DNA from: Arthrobacter sp. 9V
Lineage (GTDB): Bacteria > Actinomycetota > Actinomycetes > Actinomycetales > Micrococcaceae
NCBI RefSeq assembly: GCF_902506065.1
Contig: NZ_LR732912.1
Location: forward strand, 3,428,948 to 3,492,947
DNA: 64,000 nucleotides
Reading direction: 5' to 3'
Shown here: one piece after another, positions 11,611 to 19,401 of the stretch
Layout of the letters: every line of letters starts with the position of its first letter
Position numbering within the stretch: the stretch's first letter is position 1
Notes under the pieces: generated by a model
What the model saw: only the letters and a program-made list of their open reading frames with translations
Told to the model about the DNA's origin: nothing
Database searches by the model: none
Translations under genes and position numbers: made by a program

Positions 11611-11619
11611 TTATCCACA
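11611..11619 (-). promoter_or_regulatory. TTATCCACA box (DnaA-box-like) at 5' end of DUF559 copy 2
   Basis: Same nonamer and same offset from the start as in copy 1 (7162-7170). Spacing to the proposed ATG is 38 nt in both genes. Confidence 0.45.
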
Positions 11620-11640
11620 GGCCGTCAGTAGCGCGCGCAA

Positions 11641-11702
11641 ACTGCGGGACAGCACATGTCCTATTGAGCCCTCATTGCGACGTTTGCTGTCCTCTAGTTG
11701 GG
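11641..11702. repeat. class 2 palindromic repeat, copy upstream of DUF559 copy 2
   Basis: GCGGGACAGCA (left arm) faces TGCTGTCCTCTAGTTGGG (11685-11702). The stretch TGAGCCCTCATTGCGACGTT and the following TTGCTGTCC are the same as in the element at 10581-10646, in the same orientation. The element ends 19 nt from the purN stop codon. Confidence 0.8.
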
Positions 11703-11721
11703 TATCTACGTGGGTGGGGAG

Positions 11722-12291
11722 CTATGCGGGGGCGGCGGCGAGGTCGGCCAGGGTCTGGACCAGCAGGCGCCGCTCCACTACCTTGATGCGCTCGTGCAGG
11801 GTTTCCTCGGAGTCCTCGGGAAGAATCGTCACAGCTTCCTGGGCGATGATTGGGCCCGTGTCCACGCCGGCGTCGGCCCAGTGGACGGTGCAGCCGGTGA
11901 CTTTCACACCGTAGGCGATGGCGTCGCGCACTCCATGCGCGCCCGGGAACGACGGCAGCAGCGCGGGGTGCGTGTTGACGTACTTGCCGCCGAAGGCATC
12001 GATGAAGTCGGCGCTGACGATCCTCATGAAACCGGAGGAAACCACCACGTCCGGCTTGTAGGACAGGACCTTGTCCCGCAGTGCGGCATCCCACTCGGCG
12101 CGGGTTTCGAACGAGTTGAAGTTGACCACAAAGGTCTCAAAGCCGGCCTCGTCTGAGCGCTCCACACCGTAGGTATCGGGCCGGTCGGCGCCCACAGCGG
12201 CGATCTCGACATCCAGTTCACCCGACTTCACGGCGTCGATGACTGCCTGAAGATTTGAACCGGTACCGGAGACGAGGACAACAATGCGCAT
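11722..12291 (-). CDS. purN: phosphoribosylglycinamide formyltransferase
   Basis: The 189-aa GART enzyme transfers a formyl group from 10-formyl-THF to GAR in purine synthesis. MRIVVLVSGTGSNLQAVIDA is the GAR-binding N-terminus, VNTHPALLPSFPGAHGVRDA contains the catalytic His and the folate-loop region, and CTVHWADAGVDTGPII contains the catalytic Asp. Length and ATG start are normal. DUF6350 lies upstream on the same strand, with a small + strand gene between. Confidence 0.95.
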   Translation of the reverse strand: MRIVVLVSGTGSNLQAVIDAVKSGELDVEIAAVGADRPDTYGVERSDEAGFETFVVNFNSFETRAEWDAALRDKVLSYKPDVVVSSGFMRIVSADFIDAFGGKYVNTHPALLPSFPGAHGVRDAIAYGVKVTGCTVHWADAGVDTGPIIAQEAVTILPEDSEETLHERIKVVERRLLVQTLADLAAAPA

Positions 12292-12329
12292 TGCACTAGC
12301 TTATGGGCGGCTCGCGTAGGCTGGAAAAC

Positions 12330-12752
12330 ATGAATCCCGACGTCGGTTCCAAGCCGAACCAACAACCCCGCTCCGAGGCCGAAAAGTCCACCCTCGGTGT
12401 GAGCCAGAACCTCTTCCGCGCATTCCTTTTGGCGGCTTTGGGTGCGTTTTTCGTGTTCTCCCTGAATGTGAACTACGTGTGGTTGAGTGCCATCCTGACG
12501 CTTGCAGCGTTGGTGTTGGGCATCGTTGTGCTGGTTCGGACGCTGAAGCACAAGCACCCGAAACTGATGCTGTTCGGGACGATCTCGGGCTTGGTTGTGA
12601 CGGCTGTGATGTGCTTACTGATTCTGACTTCGGTGCTTTTCTTCAACCAGGTCAGCACGTATCAGGACTGCTCACGAAATGCGCTCACCGAATCGGCTAA
12701 AACGCAGTGCCTGACGCAGCTGGAGAACTCGATGCCGGGGTCGCTGCGGTAG
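12330..12752 (+). CDS. small membrane protein of unknown function
   Basis: The 140-aa protein has a polar N-terminus of about 30 residues and then three hydrophobic segments (LFRAFLLAALGAFFVFSL, WLSAILTLAALVLGIVVLV, LMLFGTISGLVVTAVMCLLI). The hydrophilic tail contains two cysteines (QDCSRNALTESAKTQCL) that could form an extracytoplasmic disulfide. ATG 12330 is preferred to the upstream codon at 12303 because a GGAA lies just before it. It is sandwiched divergently between purN and DUF6350. I do not recognise a family. Confidence 0.65.
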   Translation: MNPDVGSKPNQQPRSEAEKSTLGVSQNLFRAFLLAALGAFFVFSLNVNYVWLSAILTLAALVLGIVVLVRTLKHKHPKLMLFGTISGLVVTAVMCLLILTSVLFFNQVSTYQDCSRNALTESAKTQCLTQLENSMPGSLR

Positions 12753-12776
12753 GCCAGCGGTACTGAACGTGCCCGC

Positions 12777-14108
12777 TCAGGCGTGTTCGTCGTCGTACGC
12801 TGCTTCGTCCAGGTTCGCTTCGCGCTGCTTCTGGCTGCGTTCCAGCCACGGCCCCACTGCGTAGCCAATCACGACGCCGATGCCCACCTCTGCGGCCAGC
12901 CAGACAGCCATCCACAGCGGGTGGGGTCCGATTTCCGTAAGCCGTCCAACGCCGGCTGAACCGCGTGCGATCCAGGCCAACGCACCGCCAAGAAGTCCCG
13001 CAACGGCGCCGATGAACGCGCCCAGGAACAGGGTGGAAACGGCAGCGGTGAACCAGCGGGCTTTGATCTTGATGGAGAGCCACTCGTCAAAGTGGTTCTC
13101 GCCTTCGCGCAGGAACCACCAACCTGCCAGGATCCCGGCAACCACCGGCAGCGCCAGGGCCATGGCACCGGCGTCGAGCTGTCCCGCGGGAAGGGCACCG
13201 AGAACCGGGACGGCAGGAAGCGGTCCGACGGCGGTGCCCAACGGACCCGCTGTTGAGCCGACTCCGAGCGAGAAGCCGGCGCCGGTGGACCAGGACAAAG
13301 CGAAGATGACGAGGTTGGGCAGGAAACCGAGCTGTGCGATGGTGAGCACGGCACCGCCCAAGGCGCCGGCTTTGATCCCTTCGTAAACGGCAATGATGTC
13401 CGTCCAATGCCACACGATAGTCACGGCCAGGAGCAGGGCGGCCAAGCAAACAGAGGTCATGGCGGCTACGAAGCCGGCCTTCAATGCCGAACCCACATAT
13501 GAGCCGGCCCAGCGGGAATGCTGGCTGGTCTTCGCGAGCCAAGCCACGGCGTCGACTCCGATCAGCCGGCTCCACGAGCCTGCCTCGCGCCGGGCGCCCA
13601 CGATCATTCCGAGGCCAAAGGAGATCAGCGGGATGGTCATGGCGAACCAAAGGTTGATGACAACTTCCGGGGTTCGGCAGACGAATCCCGTGGCCGTCCC
13701 GAACGCCGCGTACACCACGAAAGCACCGAGGAACGCCTGCCACAACTGGTCTGTGTACGACGCCCGGGCAAGCCGACGTCCTGCCCGCCATGCGAGCAGG
13801 AACGGAATGAGTGTCAGGCCAAGAGGAATAAGGGAGAGCAGGCCGGATCCTGGTTGGGCCGCAGTGCCAAGGTTGACGTGCGCCAGCTCCAACGGAACCC
13901 CGTGGATCAGCAGCCAAGCCTGGCCGGCCAACCGGGCCAAGGAGTCCACGTTCCGGTCCTGGAACCCGTCGGTGGCCCACACTCCCACCAGCGGAAGGAT
14001 CACCACAATGGCGGAAATGAACGCTGCCTGAGCCGCTTCCAAACCACCCTGCAGCCAAAGGGGCATGGGGAGGCCACGGTTTCCGGTCTGATCAGCGCGC
14101 AGTTTCAT
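12777..14108 (-). CDS. DUF6350 family polytopic membrane protein
   Basis: This 443-aa protein is strongly hydrophobic, with about 10-12 membrane helices and a polar acidic tail (EANLDEAAYDDEHA). GNRGLPMPLWLQGGLEAAQAA at the start and the LSLIPLGLTLIPFLLAWRAGRRLAR segment are typical of DUF6350, the actinobacterial family related to mycobacterial PerM, which is linked to cell-envelope and division functions. It is normally encoded close to purN/purH, as here. Molecular role is unknown. Confidence 0.85.
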   Translation of the reverse strand: MKLRADQTGNRGLPMPLWLQGGLEAAQAAFISAIVVILPLVGVWATDGFQDRNVDSLARLAGQAWLLIHGVPLELAHVNLGTAAQPGSGLLSLIPLGLTLIPFLLAWRAGRRLARASYTDQLWQAFLGAFVVYAAFGTATGFVCRTPEVVINLWFAMTIPLISFGLGMIVGARREAGSWSRLIGVDAVAWLAKTSQHSRWAGSYVGSALKAGFVAAMTSVCLAALLLAVTIVWHWTDIIAVYEGIKAGALGGAVLTIAQLGFLPNLVIFALSWSTGAGFSLGVGSTAGPLGTAVGPLPAVPVLGALPAGQLDAGAMALALPVVAGILAGWWFLREGENHFDEWLSIKIKARWFTAAVSTLFLGAFIGAVAGLLGGALAWIARGSAGVGRLTEIGPHPLWMAVWLAAEVGIGVVIGYAVGPWLERSQKQREANLDEAAYDDEHA

Positions 14109-14316
14109 CGTGATCTATCGTGCCACGGTGCACCCCGCTCCCCCGGTAGGCTCCCCTGAAATACCCCGAATTCCAGCGCTTTTTCCTTTGAGCGGTCGTA
14201 AGATTGGAGGTGTTCTCCCCGGGGACGGAGCCCTCAACGACCACCTCAGCTCCGCCCCACCTGCACAGACTTTGCAAGGCCCGGAAACAATCGAAGCCGG
14301 GAACTAGGAGCGGCCA

Positions 14317-14340
14317 ATGAATAGGTGTCACAACTCATAA
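14317..14340 (+). CDS. possible 7-codon leader peptide (MNRCHNS)
   Basis: ATG at 14317 has a well-placed AGGAG at 14306-14310 and reads Met-Asn-Arg-Cys-His-Asn-Ser-stop. A strong hairpin followed by a T-rich run begins 20 nt later. That order (ribosome-binding site, tiny ORF, terminator) looks like an attenuator leader. The next gene, flotillin at 14621, is an odd target, so this may be a relic or a free small RNA. Only the sequence layout supports it. Confidence 0.35.
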   Translation: MNRCHNS

Positions 14341-14359
14341 CAGAAAGTCGTACTTAGCA

Positions 14360-14411
14360 GCTGGTGCAGCCGCCATGGGATTCGTTCCCCAGGGCTGCAC
14401 CAGCCTTCTTT
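14360..14411 (+). terminator. strong hairpin terminator or attenuator
   Basis: A perfect 12-bp stem pairs 14360-14371 with 14393-14404. The 21-nt loop can form an inner GGGA/TCCC pairing. TTCTTTTGG follows. The rest of the 512-nt region between DUF6350 and the flotillin gene (14109-14620) holds the possible leader peptide and otherwise nothing I can identify. Confidence 0.7.
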
Positions 14412-14620
14412 TGGTGTTCACGCTATCTGAGGTCCACGCTTCTTGCTGTTCATGCGTCCCGCCCATCAGCTGTTGCGGTACGCATTCCGGCTCATAAATG
14501 ACGCACAATCGTGCTGGACTTCCCTGCTCCTGCGGAACAAGACTGTGTACACGGGCAACCACTTGGCCTATGGGGGTCATCCACAGTGGCAGGTCCACAC
14601 CGTCTGAAGGGACAAGGTCA

Positions 14621-16108
14621 ATGGACGACCTCGCAGCTTTCTTTCCACTCATCGCCGGGATTCTGGGCGTCGTTGTTGTTATCGGTTTCATTTGGTTGGC
14701 CACCAAAGCGATGTGGAAGGTAGCCGAACCCAACGAGGCGCTGATCATCTCGGGGCTGACGCGCGGCACCCTGGAAAACACGGACGGCATGGACTTCAAG
14801 ATCGTTACCGGTAAGGGTGCGCTGGTGGTCCCCGGACTTCAGACAGTGAGGACTCTCGCGCTGACGCTGAATGAAACGGAGCTCAAGGTTTCCTGTGTCA
14901 CTTCGCAGGGCATCCAGGTGATTGTGGATGGTGTGGTGATCTACAAGATCGGCGACGCTCCCCCGTTTATCGCCAACGCGGCCCGCAGGTTCCTCGGTCA
15001 ACAGCCCAAGATGGAGAGCCAGGTGTACAACGTGTTTGAAGGGCACCTGCGTTCGATCATCGGCAGCATGACCGTGGAAGAGATCATCCGCGAGCGCGAC
15101 AAGCTCGCATCCCTGGTCCGCAGCGCGAGTGGTGTGGAGATGGAGAAGCTCGGGCTGGTGGTGGATTCATTGCAGATCAAGGACTTGCAGGACCCCACCG
15201 GGTACATCCAGAACCTGGCCAAGCCGCACATCGCACAGGTCAAGATGGAGGCCCGGATCGCGGAAGCTACCAGCAACCGGGAAGCTGCGGAGAAGGAAGC
15301 TGAGGCGGCGGCGCTGATTGCCGATGCCCAGAGCCGTTCGGCGATCAAACAGTCAGCCGCCCAGGCCAATGCAGAACAGGCCCGAGCCAACGCAGCCCAG
15401 GCAGGGCCGCTGGCCGATGCCACAGCCCGGCAACAGGTGGTTGTCCAGGAAACCCAAGTAGCCAAGCTCGAGGCCGACCGAGAAGAGCAGAAACTACAGA
15501 CCACCATCCGCAAGCCCGCCGACGCCCGGGCCTATGCCCAGCGGACGGATGCTGAAGCGAAGAAGGCGGCGGATATCAGCGGGGCGGAGGCTTTGGCGAA
15601 GCGCACCGAGTTGGAGGCGCAGGCCAATGCACGGCGCGTGGAACTGGAAGCCCAGGCGGCGGCGGGTGCCGCAGCAGCGATGGCCGGCGCCACCCGGGTA
15701 ACCGGTGAAGCCGAGGCAGCAGCGACGACGGCCCGCGGAAACGCGGCGGCTTCGGCAGTGAAGGCGAAGGCTTTGGCCGAGGCTGACGGCATCAAGGCGC
15801 GCGGCGAGGCCTTGGAAACGAACCAGGACGCCGTCATCAACCAGCAGATCGCGGAGAACATGCCCGCCATCGTTTCGGCGGCGGCTGAGCCGTTCTCCCG
15901 CATCGGTCAGTTGACTGTCCTTAACGGCGGCGAAGGACTTAACAGCATGGTGGGTGGAATCTTGTCCCAGGTTGGAAGTTTCCTGCCATCCCTGGCCTCG
16001 GCGTTAAGAGGAAAGGATGCGCCCACTCCTTCTCCGCGCTCGGCGCCCGCGCACCCTGTGAAGTCCCCGCCCGTGACAACACCTCCGGCCAAGGCGCCCG
16101 ATGCATAA
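14621..16108 (+). CDS. flotillin-like SPFH/band 7 membrane protein
   Basis: The 495-aa protein has one N-terminal membrane segment (FFPLIAGILGVVVVIGFIWL), an SPFH domain (about residues 35-225, including EPNEALIISG and LRSIIGSMTVEEIIRERD) and a long Ala/Glu-rich coiled coil (about 225-425). A proline-rich tail (PTPSPRSAP...) ends it. This is the flotillin plan: oligomers that scaffold membrane microdomains. ATG 14621 has GAAGG upstream; the in-frame extension to 14498 lacks support. The next small gene overlaps by 8 nt, like the usual SPFH-NfeD pairing. Confidence 0.88.
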   Translation: MDDLAAFFPLIAGILGVVVVIGFIWLATKAMWKVAEPNEALIISGLTRGTLENTDGMDFKIVTGKGALVVPGLQTVRTLALTLNETELKVSCVTSQGIQVIVDGVVIYKIGDAPPFIANAARRFLGQQPKMESQVYNVFEGHLRSIIGSMTVEEIIRERDKLASLVRSASGVEMEKLGLVVDSLQIKDLQDPTGYIQNLAKPHIAQVKMEARIAEATSNREAAEKEAEAAALIADAQSRSAIKQSAAQANAEQARANAAQAGPLADATARQQVVVQETQVAKLEADREEQKLQTTIRKPADARAYAQRTDAEAKKAADISGAEALAKRTELEAQANARRVELEAQAAAGAAAAMAGATRVTGEAEAAATTARGNAAASAVKAKALAEADGIKARGEALETNQDAVINQQIAENMPAIVSAAAEPFSRIGQLTVLNGGEGLNSMVGGILSQVGSFLPSLASALRGKDAPTPSPRSAPAHPVKSPPVTTPPAKAPDA

Positions 16109-16337
16109 GGAGTTCAACCGAAGCCTTACCGGCAAGATCGGCCGGGTAACTGGAACCATCGCCCCAGGCACCATCGGGGAGGTCATGCTCCCCTTTCACG
16201 GAGGAACCAGCGCATTTTTCGCCTACCCGTTCGACAAGACGAGCGTTTACCCGGTGGGCGAGAAGGTGCTGGTGATTCACTTCGAGCCGCCGCAAACGGT
16301 TTATGTGGAGGAATTGCCAGACGTTCTTCGGGATTAG
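16101..16337 (+). CDS. small beta-rich partner protein of flotillin (NfeD OB-fold-like)
   Basis: The 78-aa protein overlaps the flotillin gene by 8 nt. GKIGRVTGTIAPGTIGEVML and VGEKVLVIHFEPPQTVYVEEL give the alternating hydrophobic, glycine-marked pattern of an OB-fold, as in the C-terminal domain of NfeD-type proteins that accompany SPFH proteins. It has no membrane segment. The family link is by pattern and position, not by a clear motif. Confidence 0.65.
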   Translation: MHKEFNRSLTGKIGRVTGTIAPGTIGEVMLPFHGGTSAFFAYPFDKTSVYPVGEKVLVIHFEPPQTVYVEELPDVLRD

Positions 16338-16350
16338 TCCGTCATTCCAC

Positions 16351-16728
16351 TCAAAGCTGCGGCCCGTAGATGAACTCCTTGGCGTGCTTGACGGCCTTCT
16401 TGAAGGCGTCGTTGCGGAGGGTCACCTGCTCGCGGCTGGCTCCGCCGCTGGGTTCAAGGAACGTCGTTGGTCCTGGGCGGAGCATCCAGATATCCCCGGC
16501 TGGCGGTAGGTAGAAAACGCCGAAGGAGCGGTGCTCGGGATCGTCCGTCCAGATGGGGACCACGGCCACGGCGGCACCTGTGTCCGGGTTGATCCATTGG
16601 GCGCGGGGCATGGGTTGTTCGTGGACTTCGGGGTCCAGGAATGGGGCCGTACCTCTCCCCCAGCGTTGCTCAAACCGCTCGTAGAACGCGGGAATGATGT
16701 GGCCGTCATATGGACGCCAAGCGCTCAT
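16351..16728 (-). CDS. conserved hypothetical protein
   Basis: A 125-aa soluble protein with a strong AAGGAG upstream of ATG 16728. Its ATG overlaps the stop of the J-domain gene by 4 nt, so the two are co-translated. It contains no motif I recognise; WINPDTGAAVAVVPIWTDD and HRSFGVFYLPPAGDIWMLRP suggest a small beta-rich domain. Context hints at a role in the heat-shock cluster. Confidence 0.65.
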   Translation of the reverse strand: MSAWRPYDGHIIPAFYERFEQRWGRGTAPFLDPEVHEQPMPRAQWINPDTGAAVAVVPIWTDDPEHRSFGVFYLPPAGDIWMLRPGPTTFLEPSGGASREQVTLRNDAFKKAVKHAKEFIYGPQL

Positions 16729-17174
16729 GGATTACTCCTTGGTGTTCTCAGATTGCGGGGTGAAGGTTCCCATCGGGCTGGTCCAAACGAAAGCGGCGAC
16801 TGCTCGGGCTGGAGAGCTGTGGACCCAGCGGTCCCGGTCCGGTGGAAGCGCACTTTCACCGGCGTTCCGCCGGTCCCGGCCGGCGTTCTGCCCATTCCAC
16901 CACCGCCCGTACCACTCCCGCCTGTACCGCCGGGGGTTCGCCGCGCACGATCGTAGGCCGCCCGCTTCCTTGGGTCCGACAAAACGACGTACGCCTGCAT
17001 GATGGCGTGCAGTTCCTGGAGGTCGGACGCGGAGGTGGTGTCGCCGTCGTCGACCCTCTGGCGTGTGTCCGGGTGATGGGTCCGAAGCAGGGTGCGGTAG
17101 GCGCGGGTGATCTCACGGGCCGTCGCTTCGGGCGACACGTGGAGAGTGGCGTAGTGGTCGGGTTGGGTACTCAC
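16725..17174 (-). CDS. J-domain (DnaJ-like) protein
   Basis: A J domain occupies about the first 75 residues: DHYATLHVSPEATAREITRA, the invariant HPD in RTHHPDTRQ, and QAYVVLSDPRKRAAYDRAR. The remainder is Gly/Pro/Thr-rich linker with no zinc-finger or substrate domain, so it is a short co-chaperone that should stimulate DnaK. GTG 17174 is preferred because the J domain starts immediately; an ATG at 17237 would add a Pro/Glu-rich leader. The Hsp20 gene lies upstream on the same strand. Confidence 0.82.
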   Translation of the reverse strand: MSTQPDHYATLHVSPEATAREITRAYRTLLRTHHPDTRQRVDDGDTTSASDLQELHAIMQAYVVLSDPRKRAAYDRARRTPGGTGGSGTGGGGMGRTPAGTGGTPVKVRFHRTGTAGSTALQPEQSPLSFGPARWEPSPRNLRTPRSNP

Positions 17175-17401
17175 TTCTGGTTCCGGTTCCTGCTGCGGAT
17201 TGGGAGATGGCCCCCGGCGTGGACCGAGGGCCATCAATCGGGAGACGACGGGCGGGGGTCGCTTTCATGTGCGCTAAAAAACGCTGTGACGTGGCGCGAA
17301 GCCTGCGCCCAACTATTCCGATGCGGCCGCCTCCGTTGTTCCCGTCCGGCGCCCCGCCGGTCGGCAACCCCCGGGTGAGCCTTCCGGCAGGGCGAAGGGA
17401 A

Positions 17402-17824
17402 TTAGGCGTTGATTTCCTGCCTCTGCCCGCTGGACTGGATCTCGATGCGCCGCGGCTTGGCCTTCTCGGCCACGGGGATGCGGAGTGTGAGTACCCCGGC
17501 GTCGTAGCTGGCCTGGACGCCGTCGGTATCAAGGGTGTCGCCGAGGATGAGCTGGCGGCTGAAGACACCCTGAGGGCGCTCGGCAGCGATCATTTCGGTG
17601 TTCTCGCCCGCGGGCGACTTGCGTTCGGCCTTGACCGTGAGGACGTTGCGTTCGACGTCCAGGTCAACGGTCTGCGGATCCACCCCTGGCAGATCGAAGG
17701 CAACAACGAATTGTCCGTCCTCCTGCCATGCATCCATCGGCATTCCGGCCGGGCGTGCTGTTGTGCCAAAAACCTGTTGGGCGAGCCTGTCGAATTCGCG
17801 GAACGGGTCAGTGCGCATCAGCAT
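17402..17824 (-). CDS. Hsp20 / alpha-crystallin family small heat-shock protein
   Basis: The 140-aa protein has an alpha-crystallin domain at about residues 33-128: [32 protein letters not shown] and [21 protein letters not shown], followed by RRIEIQ. Start ATG 17824 has AAGGAG upstream; a second ATG two codons later is possible. It acts as an ATP-independent holdase. It is divergent from a MerR-type regulator, with an inverted repeat between them. Confidence 0.92.
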   Translation of the reverse strand: MLMRTDPFREFDRLAQQVFGTTARPAGMPMDAWQEDGQFVVAFDLPGVDPQTVDLDVERNVLTVKAERKSPAGENTEMIAAERPQGVFSRQLILGDTLDTDGVQASYDAGVLTLRIPVAEKAKPRRIEIQSSGQRQEINA

Positions 17825-17867
17825 TGGGTTCTCACTCCTTTGGTTTTGATGCTGATTCTGTTGTTCG

Positions 17868-17911
17868 TACCAGCCTGCACGATCTGCCTGATCTGTGTCG
17901 GCTGGTATAGA
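17868..17911. promoter_or_regulatory. inverted repeat and candidate -10 between Hsp20 and MerR genes
   Basis: TACCAGCC (17868-17875) and GGCTGGTA (17900-17907) form a perfect 8-bp dyad with 24-nt spacing. Inside it GATCTG occurs twice. TATAGA (17906-17911) could be a -10 for the regulator. It is a likely operator for the adjacent MerR/HspR-like protein; it is not the CTTGAGT/ACTCAAG HAIR motif. Confidence 0.5.
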
Positions 17912-17976
17912 TTTTTTATAGCACCGGTGAGAGAGTGGATGCAAGTAGTTTTCCGCAAGATTTTTGGAGGTTCTTG

Positions 17977-18420
17977 ATGGCAGCTTCGGATGGTGAGACT
18001 GCCGCTGAAGAGTACGACGGCGGCCCGGCTTCTTCCGGCGCGGACGGCACCTCCGCGTTGGGCTTGGTTGGCTCGCGCGGGGTTTACGCGATCTCGGTGG
18101 CAGCGGAGCTCGTTGGGACGGGGCAGCAGAACATCAGGCAATACGAGCGTAAAGGGCTGCTCACCCCGGACAGGACCGACGGCGGCACGCGCCGCTACAG
18201 CGAAAGCGACCTTGCGACGCTGCGAAGGATCGGGGTGTTGTTGGACGAGGGACTGAACCTGGCCGGGGTGAAACTGGTGCTGGAGTTGGAGGCCGAGAAC
18301 CGGGGGCTGACGGAGGACAACCGGGGGTTGGCTGATGACAATCGTGAGCTGCGGGCGGACAACCGCGGGTTGCGGAAGGATTTGAAGCGGGCGCGGGAGA
18401 CTACAGTCGTCGACGAGTAA
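17977..18420 (+). CDS. MerR family regulator, HspR-like
   Basis: The 147-aa protein starts at ATG 17977 with TGGAGG upstream. The winged-helix domain has [20 protein letters not shown] followed by [20 protein letters not shown], the MerR signature. The C-terminus is a short coiled coil made of repeated 7-residue units ([20 protein letters not shown] and onward), unusually regular. Position next to Hsp20 and the HspR-like arrangement suggest control of the heat-shock cluster. Confidence 0.88.
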   Translation: MAASDGETAAEEYDGGPASSGADGTSALGLVGSRGVYAISVAAELVGTGQQNIRQYERKGLLTPDRTDGGTRRYSESDLATLRRIGVLLDEGLNLAGVKLVLELEAENRGLTEDNRGLADDNRELRADNRGLRKDLKRARETTVVDE

Positions 18421-18451
18421 CTCGCTGCACTGTTCGGCCAACGGAGCACAA

Positions 18452-18482
18452 CAATGGCCACCCCGAAATGGAGTGGCCATTG
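18452..18482. terminator. bidirectional hairpin
   Basis: A perfect 10-bp stem (18452-18461 with 18473-18482) lies between the convergent MerR and lipoprotein genes. No T-run is present, so terminator function is likely but not certain. Confidence 0.6.
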
Positions 18483-18502
18483 CTAAGACCTGCTACTGAG
18501 CT

Positions 18503-19171
18503 TTACTTGTCGCAGCCCCAGCCGTCGCCATCCCTATCGAGATGCTTCCCATACCCTGGTTGGCTGATATGAATCGGGGCCGCACCTGCGGCTCGAACTG
18601 CTGCGCAGTTGGGGTAGTAGACAGCTGCGGGCGGGGCCGGCGGCGCCATAACGGGAGGTGCTTCCACCACCGGCGGGGCCACGGGCGCTACCGGAACCGG
18701 TTGCGCCTCAACCACGGGCGGAGCTGGCGGAACGACAGGCGCCACCACGACCGAGGGTGCCTGGACTTCCGGAGCGACGGGTGCAACAAAGGGAACCGGC
18801 GCCTGCGTCGGCGTCGGCGTGGGCGTCGGGGTGGCCGTCTCATCAGTGAGATGTTTGACCCCGAGCTTTATGGTCGATCCCTCGGCCACCTTGGTTTTGC
18901 CGGCGGGATCTTCGCTGACCACCTGCCAGTTCTTTTTGACGATGATCGATTTGTCATCGTTTACATCTTTGGCTTCCACCTTGAACCCGAGGTCCTTGAG
19001 CTGGTCCGTGGCCTTGTCGAGGGTCAGCCCGACGACGTCGGGCACTTCGACGGTCTGCTCAGCGACAGCTGATGCGACTGCGGTTGCGGGCGTTTGGCTT
19101 GAGGCCTGCTTGGTGGCGCAACCGGTCAGCATAAGACCGGTGAGCACAACTAGTGCGAGTGTTTTCTTCAA
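18503..19171 (-). CDS. lipoprotein with PASTA domain and C-terminal Excalibur domain
   Basis: The 222-aa protein has a lipoprotein signal with lipobox LTGC (Cys18). A PASTA domain at about 41-107 begins VEVPDVVGLTLDKATDQLKD and contains VSEDPAGKTKVAEGSTIKL. A Pro/Val/Ala-rich linker of about 75 residues follows. The Excalibur domain (YPNCAAVRAAGAAPI and HLDRDGDGWGCDK) has the DxDxDG calcium loop between two cysteines. PASTA domains bind peptidoglycan, so this is probably an exported wall-associated protein. It is monocistronic. Confidence 0.9.
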   Translation of the reverse strand: MKKTLALVVLTGLMLTGCATKQASSQTPATAVASAVAEQTVEVPDVVGLTLDKATDQLKDLGFKVEAKDVNDDKSIIVKKNWQVVSEDPAGKTKVAEGSTIKLGVKHLTDETATPTPTPTPTQAPVPFVAPVAPEVQAPSVVVAPVVPPAPPVVEAQPVPVAPVAPPVVEAPPVMAPPAPPAAVYYPNCAAVRAAGAAPIHISQPGYGKHLDRDGDGWGCDK

Positions 19172-19401
19172 AATGTCCCCTTTTTGAAGCGAGTCCGGGG
19201 CATTCGGGAAGGGCGGACTTGCCAGTTGCTTCCCGAGGACTCGCTAAGAATTCAAGATACCAACGTGAGCGATGCAACTATTCTTTCGCCCGAGTATTAC
19301 GAAGTCGACAGAACAAGCCAACCCACCTGTTAACCCACTCTTCCCCCACACGCCACCCGTTCGAACCCGCCAAGCCAACCGCCGCGACCACCGTTGTAGG
19401 C

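Noticed and set aside
14110..14307. 65-codon frame after DUF6350
   Set aside because: No ribosome-binding site and no protein-like pattern; it begins just beside the start of the opposite gene.
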